DNA of 47,930 nt from Verrucomicrobiaceae bacterium (lineage in GTDB: Bacteria; Verrucomicrobiota; Verrucomicrobiia; Verrucomicrobiales; Verrucomicrobiaceae): contig JAGKWZ010000009.1 in the NCBI GenBank assembly GCA_021151605.1, forward strand, positions 1 to 47,930, written 5' to 3'. Of the stretch, positions 24,610-32,963 are shown piece after piece. The notes beneath the pieces were generated by a model. It saw only the letters and a list, made by a program, of their open reading frames with translations, was not told where the DNA came from and did not search any database. The position numbers were made by a program, and so were the translations under genes. Position 1 is the first letter of the stretch, and each line of letters begins with the position of its first letter.

Positions 24610-26223
24610 ATGAAGCCTCTGCTCGCTCTCTTCCTTATTTCCGTCACCGCCTTTGCCGATGACTCGGCAAAGCTCACCTCTTTGCTGGCGAAAGATGGCG
24701 TCGTGACCATTCCGGCGGGGGATTATCACCTTGATGGCTCGAAGCCGATCTCACTGCGTTCGAACACGGCGGTTATGGCCCACGGCGCTCGTTTCATCCT
24801 TCCGGAGAAGCTGCCGGATCAGGCTCGCGTCGTCCTTTTCGCCGGGGAAAACATCGCACATTTCGCGTGGCATGGCGGCGAATTCATCGGGCATGTTTTT
24901 GATCCGGCGAAGAAGGACAACACTTGGGAGCCGAATGCGAACACGAAGGGCATCGAGATCACGACCACCGTTGCGGGTGGCACGCATGACCTGCTTTTTC
25001 GCGAGGTGAAGTCGAACGGTATGGCCGCTGCGGTCATCGGGGTGCATGGGAAGTATGGCAAGAGCAGCGAGAGCGAGGTCGAGCACTATGCCGAGCGAGT
25101 CGCCCTCGAAAGCTGCACGCTGCTGCGCAGTGGGAAGTTCATGTGGGACTACGGCTACCTGTGGCAGATCATGACCTTCCCCGAGGCCTACGAGCCCTGG
25201 GAGGTCGAGCGGGCCAAAAAATATTTCCGCACCGATTTGATGCACGAGGTGACCTTCAGCGGCGACCTCGTGAAGTTCGACAATACGATCAAACCCATCG
25301 CCATCAGCGCTACCGAGGAGCCGAAAGAGGCGCTGACCTTCATGGGCACCGCGTTGCCGAAAAACATCGTCCGAGGCCAGCATTACTTCGTGGTCGAGTC
25401 CACACCCACACACATCCAAATCGCCGAAAAGCCCGGCGGAGCGCCGATTCGCTTCGAGGGCGATGGCAGCGGGCAACTCGCCCATAACATCCAGGCCACC
25501 TACCTCGCCGCCTATGCCCCGACCGGCAGCGGACCCGGCAAAGGAGCCTTCGACATCGTCGGTGCACGCGAGGTGCGAGTCACCGGTTGTCAGCTCAGCG
25601 CCATTGGCGACACGATGCACATTCAGCGTTGCCGGAACATCGTCTTCGCGAATAACCACATCCTTGGCAGCCGCATGGGCGCGTTCTTTTTGGCCGAGTT
25701 CTGCCAGAACGCCACCATCTCCGGCAATCTCGTCGATGGCACGAATGGCAGCCGCGTCATCAGCGTCGAGAAGAGTTGCACGGATGTCACCATGACTGGG
25801 AACACCTTCCGCAATGGCGGTCGCGGCGCGTGGATCAATCAGCCTGTGAACTTCATCATGACCGGCAACGTCTTCATCAACAACACCATGAAGAACGACC
25901 CCGACATGCGCCGCGGCCGCATCGCCTTCCAGACCGCGAAGCCAGGCACTTTTCCCGAACTTTACTTCACGCTTTATGAACCCGGAGCCACCTACGGCCC
26001 CATCATCGTGAAGGACAATATCTTCCAGCTCGGCGATCATTGCCCGAAGGAAGCCGTCACCTTTGCGCCAAATGGCCACGACCTCGTCTTCACCGGCAAC
26101 ACTTTCCAAAATAAGGCCGCTACCATCGTCGTTGATCCCACCTGCATGCGCGGCACTATCGAAGGCAACCTTGGCGCGAAGACCGTGAAGAAGCCCGTCG
26201 ATTTCAATCACGGGCGGCGGTGA
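24610..26223 (+). CDS. Secreted right-handed beta-helix protein
   Basis: Possibly a polysaccharide lyase or hydrolase of the parallel beta-helix type; the family cannot be fixed by eye. From the ATG at 24610 the product is 537 residues, with a signal peptide MKPLLALFLISVTAFA. The early segment KDGVVTIPAGDYHLDGSKPISLRSNTAVMAHG is typical of pectate-lyase-superfamily N-caps. The second half (about 340-500) has repeated turns such as VRVTGCQLSAIG, NIVFANNHILG, ATISGNLVDG, VTMTGNTFRNG and FIMTGNVFINN, a ladder of Asn/Gly-rich PbH1 coils. The gene follows DUF1501 by 73 bases on the same strand, so co-expression is plausible. An upstream in-frame start at 24568 would precede the signal peptide and is less likely. 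Confidence 0.82.
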   Translation: MKPLLALFLISVTAFADDSAKLTSLLAKDGVVTIPAGDYHLDGSKPISLRSNTAVMAHGARFILPEKLPDQARVVLFAGENIAHFAWHGGEFIGHVFDPAKKDNTWEPNANTKGIEITTTVAGGTHDLLFREVKSNGMAAAVIGVHGKYGKSSESEVEHYAERVALESCTLLRSGKFMWDYGYLWQIMTFPEAYEPWEVERAKKYFRTDLMHEVTFSGDLVKFDNTIKPIAISATEEPKEALTFMGTALPKNIVRGQHYFVVESTPTHIQIAEKPGGAPIRFEGDGSGQLAHNIQATYLAAYAPTGSGPGKGAFDIVGAREVRVTGCQLSAIGDTMHIQRCRNIVFANNHILGSRMGAFFLAEFCQNATISGNLVDGTNGSRVISVEKSCTDVTMTGNTFRNGGRGAWINQPVNFIMTGNVFINNTMKNDPDMRRGRIAFQTAKPGTFPELYFTLYEPGATYGPIIVKDNIFQLGDHCPKEAVTFAPNGHDLVFTGNTFQNKAATIVVDPTCMRGTIEGNLGAKTVKKPVDFNHGRR

Positions 26224-26275
26224 TTTTCCAGACTGGTGCGATTGCTAAGGGCCGCTCCTTTAGAAGGCACTTAGT

Positions 26276-26575
26276 TCATACCAAATCGTGCGGGACATAG
26301 TCGATCTCCATAAACTCGGCTACTTCGGGAATCCAGCGGCCTTGGACAAAGGCGGTGTGATCAGGGTGATCGTTGTAGTGGGCGTAATCGGTGTTGTCGG
26401 CGAACTCCATGCTAAGGCCGAAGGTAAAGTTGTTCTTCGCGCTGATCTGGCGCAGACACTCGAACTTTTGCACACCGTTGATCTTCGTGAGTTCACTGGC
26501 GGCACGGAGAAAGTCGCGCTCAGCATCAGAGCCGGGCGCGTGTTTGAGACGGAAGACGACGGTATGGCGGATCAT
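26276..26575 (-). CDS. Dabb (stress-responsive A/B barrel) protein
   Basis: Small dimeric alpha/beta-barrel protein; members include stress proteins and some polyketide-cyclising enzymes, so no specific role can be given. The 99-residue product begins MIRHTVVFRLKHAPG, the family hallmark, and has FTFGLSMEFADNTDYAHYNDHPDH, containing the conserved YxxHPxH-like region. It lies 18 bases downstream of the sulfatase stop on the same strand, so it may be co-transcribed with it. Confidence 0.88.
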   Translation of the reverse strand: MIRHTVVFRLKHAPGSDAERDFLRAASELTKINGVQKFECLRQISAKNNFTFGLSMEFADNTDYAHYNDHPDHTAFVQGRWIPEVAEFMEIDYVPHDLV

Positions 26576-26593
26576 GGGGACGAAGGAACGTGT

Positions 26594-28498
26594 TCAGAAT
26601 TCAAACTCCATCGCTGCGCCTTTCGCGGGCACGACCTTAATGAAGTCGATTTCGCTGTCGGGAAGATAAACACGCATGGTGCCCAGCAGCACTTTGGTGG
26701 TGACTTCGACCTGAACGTCCTGCCAGTCGCCGGGCTTCACGCTGAAGGGCAGCGAGAGCATGCCGTTGGTGTCGGCGGAGCCGTTGGGGAAGCTGTCGAT
26801 ATTGGCGGGGCCACCGGTTTGGCTGCGCACGCGGAGCTTGATCGTGGCGGGGCCGGTCATTTTCGCCATGGCGTGGCCGAGGAAGGATGCGCCGGGCTTC
26901 CCGATGGCCTTCATGCTCAGAATGCCATCGGTGATCGTGGCTTTGCAGCCGCGTTCCTTCCAGCCTTCGAGCGGGTCGGTGCTCTTCGCGGGGGTTTTGG
27001 TCGCGATGGGTTTGTAGGCGGGATTGGGGCGGGGATATGCCGCGCCGGTGTCTTTGAGGAAGCCGTCGATGAGGGCATCAAGTTCCTTCACTTTGTCCGG
27101 CATGGCTCCAGCGAGGTCTTTGGACTCGCTGAGGTCGTCCTTGAGGTTGTAGAGCTCATGCGTGCCCGGATTGCCGAACCAGCACAGCAGCTTGAAATTG
27201 CCGCTGCGAACCCACACGCCGCCGGCTTTATTGGCTCCGGCATGCGGGTGGTAGTTGAAGTAAGCGGTGCGGTCGAGCTGGCCTTCGCTCTTGAGCACTT
27301 TGGCGTAGCTGACTCCGTCAAAGACCTGCTTCTCCGGTTTGGCGATGCCCAGCAGGTCGATCACGGTCGGATACACGTCGATGGGGCCGACGACTGCCTC
27401 GCTGGTGCTGCCAGGGGCGATTTTTCCGGCCCAGGACCACATCATGGGAACGCGCGTGCCGCCTTCGTAGAGCGTGCCCTTGCCGTCACGCAGCGGTGTG
27501 TTCATCGTCGGCGGCTGATTGCCTGCCCACTTCGTCCAGTCCTCGTTCGCGGCCTTTTTGCCTTCGCTGGTGATGTTGCTGTGCGTGTTGCCGCCGTTGT
27601 CGGAGGTGAAAATGATCAGCGTGTTCTCAGCGAGGCCTTGTTGATCGAGTTCGGCCAGGATGCGGCCAAAACACTCGTCCACGCTCTTGAGCATGGAGGC
27701 CATGATCGGGTTTCCCTGACGGCCTGTGGGGTCTTTTTTCTCCTGGAAGGCCTTCGTGTATTCCTCCTTATGTCCCCACGGGCCGTGGACGCCGTAGCAC
27801 CACAGGTTGAGGAAAAAGGGGCCGCCTTTGCTGGCCTGGATGAACTTCACCGCCTCCGCTGCCTGGCGATCCACGATGTATTCGCCCACCGGGCCATCGG
27901 TGATGGTGCCGACGCGCTGTTTGTTCGTCGGCATTCCCTCAGGCACGACGCTGTAGGGCGAGAAGTAATTCCCGGGCGGCCCCGGATCGGGATGGCAGTG
28001 AAAGGCGAAGTCAAAGCCCTGCTGCTCCGGCCAGTGCGGCTGCGTGAGGCCGAGATGCCACTTGCCGATGTGCGCCGTGCGGTAGCCACTTTGCTTTAAA
28101 GTCTCCGCCAGCGTAATCTGCGAAGGTTCCAGGTAGTTCTTGCTCTCCGGCGTCAGCATCGGCTGTGTGGGTGCCCCTGTTTCTTTTAAAAACACATGCC
28201 CCTCTGCCTGCGGCGGCTGATGGCCCGTGGCGCTGGTGATCTGATGCCGGGCCGAATACTGACCGGTGAGCAGCGAGGCCCGCGTGGGCGAGCACAGCGG
28301 CTGTGAGTAGGCATTCGTGAACCTCATCGCCCGCGTGGCAAAGCGGTCGATGTTTGGCGTCTCGTAGTATTTGGAGCCATACACGCCGCTGTCCATCCAG
28401 CCCATGTCATCCGCGAGGAAGAGGATCACATTGGGCTGCACAGAAAATGCTGAATCCAGTAAGACGAATGACAAAAGAAGGAACGAAAGACATTTCAT
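26594..28498 (-). CDS. Secreted sulfatase with extra C-terminal beta-sandwich-like domain
   Basis: Arylsulfatase-family enzyme. The 634-residue product has signal peptide MKCLSFLLLSFVLLDSAFS, metal-binding ADD (29-31), and the formylglycine motif CSPTR (69-73) followed by ASLLTGQ. It also has HIGKWHLGLTQ and a second metal site in FTSDNGGNTH. After the sulfatase fold, residues 505-634 form a Thr/Val/Gly-rich module (for example PATIKLRVRSQTGG, then PGDWQDVQVEVTTKV), probably a beta-sandwich for carbohydrate or surface binding. Substrate unknown. It is divergent from the PQQ-like gene. Confidence 0.93.
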   Translation of the reverse strand: MKCLSFLLLSFVLLDSAFSVQPNVILFLADDMGWMDSGVYGSKYYETPNIDRFATRAMRFTNAYSQPLCSPTRASLLTGQYSARHQITSATGHQPPQAEGHVFLKETGAPTQPMLTPESKNYLEPSQITLAETLKQSGYRTAHIGKWHLGLTQPHWPEQQGFDFAFHCHPDPGPPGNYFSPYSVVPEGMPTNKQRVGTITDGPVGEYIVDRQAAEAVKFIQASKGGPFFLNLWCYGVHGPWGHKEEYTKAFQEKKDPTGRQGNPIMASMLKSVDECFGRILAELDQQGLAENTLIIFTSDNGGNTHSNITSEGKKAANEDWTKWAGNQPPTMNTPLRDGKGTLYEGGTRVPMMWSWAGKIAPGSTSEAVVGPIDVYPTVIDLLGIAKPEKQVFDGVSYAKVLKSEGQLDRTAYFNYHPHAGANKAGGVWVRSGNFKLLCWFGNPGTHELYNLKDDLSESKDLAGAMPDKVKELDALIDGFLKDTGAAYPRPNPAYKPIATKTPAKSTDPLEGWKERGCKATITDGILSMKAIGKPGASFLGHAMAKMTGPATIKLRVRSQTGGPANIDSFPNGSADTNGMLSLPFSVKPGDWQDVQVEVTTKVLLGTMRVYLPDSEIDFIKVVPAKGAAMEFEF

Positions 28499-28680
28499 GG
28501 CGGTAGGGCGCTGAAACGTGGGGGCTGCTTCAAACTAGCTCAAAAGCAGACCTCGATTTGCCTGATCTCTTTATGGTATCCCGAAATCCAGCGCCAGTTC
28601 GCTTAGCCTTCAGCACTCTCTAGCCTGGAGGAAAGCACTCCAGCAACACGTCGAGCATTCATAGCGTTTGGAATTACCTC

Positions 28681-29958
28681 ATGACCACACGACATCTATT
28701 CGCTTCCCTTGGTTCCTTGCTCGCGGCAATCACTGGCTATTCTGCGGACACCGCCAGCCTCACGGGCTGGTATCAGTTCCGTGGGCCAGGGCGCGATGGC
28801 ATCTCTCACGAGACAGGATTGCTCAAAACCTGGCCTGCGGAAGGGCCGAAGCTGCTGTGGGAGATCAAAGGTGCTGGCGGCGGCATGGGGTCGGCCACGG
28901 TCGGTGGTGGGAAGTTGTTTGTGATCGGCAATCGCAAGGAAGGCGCATCTCTCACGGCTTTCGATCTCGCCACACAGCAGGAAGTTTGGTCCACGATCGT
29001 CAGTGAAAAGCGCGATCAGCCCAACGGTGCGCCGACCTATGATGGTGAGCGCGTCTATGCCGTGAGCAAAGATGGCGTGCTGATCTGCTGCGATGCACGT
29101 GATGGCAAAGAGCTGTGGAAAACCAACTACGCGGCTGATCTCGGCGGCCTGATGATGAGTGGTTGGGGATTTAGCGAATCGCCCCTAATTGATGGCGAAC
29201 TTGTCATCGCCGTGCCGGGTGGAAACGAGGCTGTCATGGTCGCGCTCGACAAAAAGAACGGCTATGTGAAGTGGAAGGCACCAATGCCAGCTGATGTCGG
29301 CAGCAGGGGTAAAGATGGGGCGGGATACACGGGCGCAGTGATCTCGAATGGCGGCGGCGTGAAGCAATACATCACTCTGGTGGGGCGCGGGCTCGTGAGT
29401 GTACGGGCCAGCGATGGTAAGACACTGTGGAGTTACAATCCCGTCGCCAATGGAACGGCCAATATACCGACGCCACTGGTGTGGGACGATTATGTCTTCA
29501 CCTCTTCCGGCTATGGTACAGGAGCGGCTCTGCTCCAGCTCAAGAAGGATGGCGATGGCGTGGCCGTGGAGGAGAAATACTTCCTCAAGGCGGGCACATT
29601 TCAAAATCACCACGGCGGCATGGTGCGCATCGGCGATCACATCTACGCAGGCAGCGGCCACAACAATGGCATCCCCGTATGCCTCGAATGGAAGACGGGT
29701 AAGATCGTGTGGGAACAATCGGAGCGGCCGGGCCGTGAAAGTGCAGCGGTGATCAGTGCCGATGGTCAGCTCTACTTCCGCTGGCAAGACGGCACTGTGG
29801 GCCTGCTGGAGGCCTCACCTGCTGGCTACAAGCTGCTCGGTTCTTTCAAACTTCCGATGGTGAAAGGACCAAGCTGGCCGCATCCGAGTATCCATGAAAA
29901 GAAGCTCCTCGTGCGCTCGCAGGATCAGATCTTTTGCTACGATTTGGCCGCGAAGTGA
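28681..29958 (+). CDS. Secreted PQQ-like beta-propeller protein
   Basis: The 425-residue product has a signal peptide (HLFASLGSLLAAITGYSA) and a PQQ-repeat beta-propeller. It begins with WYQFRGPGRDG, typical of the Planctomycete/Verrucomicrobia outer-membrane-assembly-like group, followed by blades such as GGGKLFVIGNR, DGERVYAVSKDGVLICCDARDGKELWKTNY and ASDGKTLWSYNPVANGTAN. No PQQ-ligand set or heme motif was seen, so a scaffold or binding role is as likely as a dehydrogenase. It is divergent from the 26594 sulfatase across a 182-base gap and convergent with the 29999 sulfatase. Confidence 0.88.
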   Translation: MTTRHLFASLGSLLAAITGYSADTASLTGWYQFRGPGRDGISHETGLLKTWPAEGPKLLWEIKGAGGGMGSATVGGGKLFVIGNRKEGASLTAFDLATQQEVWSTIVSEKRDQPNGAPTYDGERVYAVSKDGVLICCDARDGKELWKTNYAADLGGLMMSGWGFSESPLIDGELVIAVPGGNEAVMVALDKKNGYVKWKAPMPADVGSRGKDGAGYTGAVISNGGGVKQYITLVGRGLVSVRASDGKTLWSYNPVANGTANIPTPLVWDDYVFTSSGYGTGAALLQLKKDGDGVAVEEKYFLKAGTFQNHHGGMVRIGDHIYAGSGHNNGIPVCLEWKTGKIVWEQSERPGRESAAVISADGQLYFRWQDGTVGLLEASPAGYKLLGSFKLPMVKGPSWPHPSIHEKKLLVRSQDQIFCYDLAAK

Positions 29959-29998
29959 CGAAAACCAGGGTGGTGGATCAGCCGAATGAATCTCTACC

Positions 29999-31396
29999 TC
30001 AGACCTTGTCTTTGGACTTCTTTTTCTTCTTCTCGTCGGCACCTTTGGGCTTGCCTCCATTAGGACTCAGACGCTTCCACCAGTCGGGGCCTTCGGCGTC
30101 GATGCTGGCATTGTGCTGAATGAGCCGGGCTTTCAAGGTAGCAAACATGGCGGGCTCCTTATCCTTCAAGTCGGTGGTTTCTTTCTCGTCGGCTTTGAGG
30201 TTGTAGAGTTCGAACTCGGTGAGGGTTTCGTTGGCCAAAATCTTCCAGTCCTCGACACGCATGGCGATCTTCATGTTTGGGGCCATGTGCAGACGCCAGA
30301 ACAGCGGCTGCGGGCGCTCTAGCTTCGTCGCTGTGCCATCAAGAGCTGGGATGATATTGACTCCATCAAGCGTGCGGCCTCCAGGGATCTTGACTCCGGC
30401 GATGCCGAGCATGGTGGGGAAGATGTCACTGCCGATCACAGGCACATCACAGGTGCTGCCAGCTTTGATTTTTCCAGGCCAACGAGCCATGCCAGGGACA
30501 CGAATACCGCCTTCATGCATGTCACGTTTGCGGCCACGCAGACCACCGCTGCTTCCACGACCGGGAGATTTGATGCCATCGCCTTCGGGGCCGTTGTCGG
30601 AGGTAAAGAAGACGAAGGTGTTGTCGGTCAGCTTTTGCTCGTCGAGCGACTCCATCAACATGCCAAAGGCGTGATCCATCTGCGTCACGTTCGCGTGGTG
30701 CTCGCGCTGGATGTCATCAGTGAGGTTGGGGTAGAGCGCTTTGAACTTGGGGTCCGATTTGATCGGGTAGTGCGGCTCATGGGTCCAGACGGCGAGGAAG
30801 AAGGGCTTCGAGGCATCTCGCTTTTCTTTGAGCCAGGTGATGGCTTCACTGACGACGAGAGGAGCGGAGTAGCCCTGCATTTGACCGACAGGCTGACCGT
30901 TGCGGGCGAAGTTGTTCGGGTTCTCATGCGATGGTCCGGCGTTGTTCTGCGTGGCCATCCACCAGTCGTAGCCGTGGTCGTTTGGTTGTGGCTGGGCAGG
31001 ATCATTGAAAAGACCGTTTAGATGCCATTTGCCACTGTGGCAGGTGGTGTAGCCAGCACCTTTGAGCAGTTCAGGTAGCGTGTTTTCACTCGTGCGCAGA
31101 TGCACTTCCGCACCTTCAGCGATCCAAGTATAAACCCCGTTGCGATGTGGTGTGCGGCCTGTGAGCAAGGCCGAGCGCGATGGACTGCACACGGCGCTGC
31201 CCGAGTAGCACTGGGTCAAACGCACACCCTGCTTGGCAAACGCATCCAGGTTTGGCGACTGGATGATGGGATGCCCAAAGCTGCCGAGGTCTCCGTAGCC
31301 GAGATCATCAGCGAGGAAGAGAATCATGTTTGTCGGCACCGAGAATGCCGAATGTATGACCACGAATGAGGAAAGGAGAGTGAGGAAAAGCTTCAT
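29999..31396 (-). CDS. Secreted sulfatase
   Basis: The 465-residue product has signal peptide MKLFLTLLSSFVVIHSAFS, metal-binding ADD (29-31), formylglycine motif CSPSR (70-74) with SALLTGRTP, then HSGKWHLNGLF and FTSDNGPEGDGI. The C-terminus is short and ends with a Lys-rich tail (PKGADEKKKKKSKDKV). It is last of a minus-strand run. Its ATG overlaps the stop of the preceding sulfatase by four bases, so the two are coupled. Substrate unknown; the family includes arylsulfatases and N-acetylgalactosamine sulfatases. Confidence 0.94.
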   Translation of the reverse strand: MKLFLTLLSSFVVIHSAFSVPTNMILFLADDLGYGDLGSFGHPIIQSPNLDAFAKQGVRLTQCYSGSAVCSPSRSALLTGRTPHRNGVYTWIAEGAEVHLRTSENTLPELLKGAGYTTCHSGKWHLNGLFNDPAQPQPNDHGYDWWMATQNNAGPSHENPNNFARNGQPVGQMQGYSAPLVVSEAITWLKEKRDASKPFFLAVWTHEPHYPIKSDPKFKALYPNLTDDIQREHHANVTQMDHAFGMLMESLDEQKLTDNTFVFFTSDNGPEGDGIKSPGRGSSGGLRGRKRDMHEGGIRVPGMARWPGKIKAGSTCDVPVIGSDIFPTMLGIAGVKIPGGRTLDGVNIIPALDGTATKLERPQPLFWRLHMAPNMKIAMRVEDWKILANETLTEFELYNLKADEKETTDLKDKEPAMFATLKARLIQHNASIDAEGPDWWKRLSPNGGKPKGADEKKKKKSKDKV

Positions 31397-32922
31397 GGCA
31401 GAGGTTTGGGTTCGATGTCGGTTTGATTGATCCAGCCAGCTTTCACCGGCTCGCCACGCATGAACTTCTCGTAGAAGCCCACGTTGGCCTTCGAAGCGTG
31501 TTCGTATTTGTCGAAGATGTCCCCTTTGCCCTCCATGCGTGGGTCACCTTGCTGTTTGAGTTCCGCGTGGAGTTGATCTCGCATGGCAGTGCTTCGCGGG
31601 TCGGCGGGGAGGTTCTTCACGAAGTCAGGATCAGCTTTTAGATCATAGAACTCTGTCGCTGAGCGCAGACCAAAGCAGAGTTGCCAATACGGATCGGCTG
31701 GGTTCTTGCGATGGGCATCAATGATGTAGCTCTTCGTCGCGCCGGCATCGCAGTCCATGTAGCCGGTTTCAGGATTGCCACCGGGCCAGCGAGTGGACTC
31801 GAAGTTTTCGATGAAGACGCAGTCGTGCTTCACGATGGCGCGGATGGGGTAGCCCCAATCATTCGGACGTCCCACATCTGTGCGCTCTTTGCCCAGAAGC
31901 ACATGATCACGCGTGTGAATGGATTTGTCCGCAAAGAGATCCGTCAGGCTTCGTCCTGGCGACTCGGCCATGCCAGTGTCATTCCATTTCAGGCCCGCGA
32001 CTTCGACAAAGGTCGGCGCAAGATCGATAAAGCTGATGAAGTCATTGATCACACGGCCAGGGTTTGCGATGCCCTTTTTCCACATGGTGGCGAAGGGCAC
32101 ATGGTTGGCCTGCACATTCGCGTTTCCCTTGCTGCGGGGGAAGGGCATGCCGTGGTCAGCGGTGACGACGATCAGTGTGTTCTCAAGCAGACCGCGTTTT
32201 TCCAACTCGGCGATCATGCGCCCAAGATGCGAGTCGAAGTGCTCCACTTCAAAGGCGTAGTCGAGCATGTCGTTGCGGATCACTTCGTTGTCCGGCCAGT
32301 AGGCAGGCACATGATCAATATCGGAGATTTTCTTGCCCCCCTTTTTCACTCCGCTGCCAAATTCATAACCACGATGCGGCTCGATGGCTCCGCACCAAAA
32401 GGCCCAAGGTTTGTCATTAGGTGCCGCGTCGAGGAAGTCCGTGAAATTCGCTGCGTAGTCGCTGTTTCCGATCTCACTCGTTGGCGGCTTGGCTTTGCGT
32501 TTGTTGTAGGCTTTGCCAGTCATCTCGCGTGGCTTGCCATTGGCGTCTTTGGCGCTGCCAGGACCCCAGCCCTTCGTGGTATGGCCCACATTCCAGCCTT
32601 TCTCAGCCAGTGCCTCTCCCCAGCCTTTGAACTCGGGTGGGAAGTAGCAGATGTGGTTCGCTGCTTCCTTGAGCTGCCAGGAGTTTCGTCCGGTGAGGAT
32701 GCAGGCTCGCGATGGAGCACATTTGGCATTGGGCGTGTAGGCATGGTTGAAGAGCAGGCCTTCTTTGGCCACGCGGTCAAAGTTTGGCGTCTTTACCCAC
32801 GGCGTGCCATAAGCGCTGGCATGAGGCCCCCAGTCATCGGCGATGGCGAAGAGGATGTTGGGGCGCTCGGCGGCAAAAAGCGGAGAGCAGAGTACAAAGA
32901 GTAAGCAAAGAACACGAAACAT
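31393..32922 (-). CDS. Secreted sulfatase
   Basis: From the ATG at 32922 the product is 509 residues with signal peptide MFRVLCLLFVLCSPLFA, ADD (28-30), formylglycine motif CAPSR (68-72) with ACILTGRNSW, and VVTADHGMPFPRSKGN as the second metal site. It is of the heparan N-sulfatase (sulfamidase)-like branch judging by CAPSR plus TADHG and the region LIVVTADHGMPF; this is a family impression. The frame is open upstream to 32955, but the internal Met starts the signal peptide. It overlaps the next sulfatase gene by four bases. Confidence 0.93.
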   Translation of the reverse strand: MFRVLCLLFVLCSPLFAAERPNILFAIADDWGPHASAYGTPWVKTPNFDRVAKEGLLFNHAYTPNAKCAPSRACILTGRNSWQLKEAANHICYFPPEFKGWGEALAEKGWNVGHTTKGWGPGSAKDANGKPREMTGKAYNKRKAKPPTSEIGNSDYAANFTDFLDAAPNDKPWAFWCGAIEPHRGYEFGSGVKKGGKKISDIDHVPAYWPDNEVIRNDMLDYAFEVEHFDSHLGRMIAELEKRGLLENTLIVVTADHGMPFPRSKGNANVQANHVPFATMWKKGIANPGRVINDFISFIDLAPTFVEVAGLKWNDTGMAESPGRSLTDLFADKSIHTRDHVLLGKERTDVGRPNDWGYPIRAIVKHDCVFIENFESTRWPGGNPETGYMDCDAGATKSYIIDAHRKNPADPYWQLCFGLRSATEFYDLKADPDFVKNLPADPRSTAMRDQLHAELKQQGDPRMEGKGDIFDKYEHASKANVGFYEKFMRGEPVKAGWINQTDIEPKPLP

Positions 32923-32963
32923 GGCGGTGGGCGGAAACGTCGCCCACGCGGACATCTTGATGG

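Noticed and set aside
23199..26211. Long antisense ORFs opposite the DUF1501 and beta-helix genes
   Set aside because: Their sequences are Ala/Gly/Arg/Val-rich shadows of GC-rich genes without recognisable motifs.
26240..26270. Weak hairpin between the convergent beta-helix and Dabb genes
   Set aside because: The stem has a mismatch, the arms are short and no T-run follows on either strand.
26288..28099. A 603-codon plus-strand ORF opposite the sulfatase
   Set aside because: Shadow of the sulfatase and Dabb genes; the sulfatase has a signal peptide and full catalytic motifs.
28625..28643. CTGGAG/CTCCAG inverted repeat upstream of the PQQ-like gene
   Set aside because: Six-base arms with a seven-base spacer are likely by chance and no T-run or known operator form follows.
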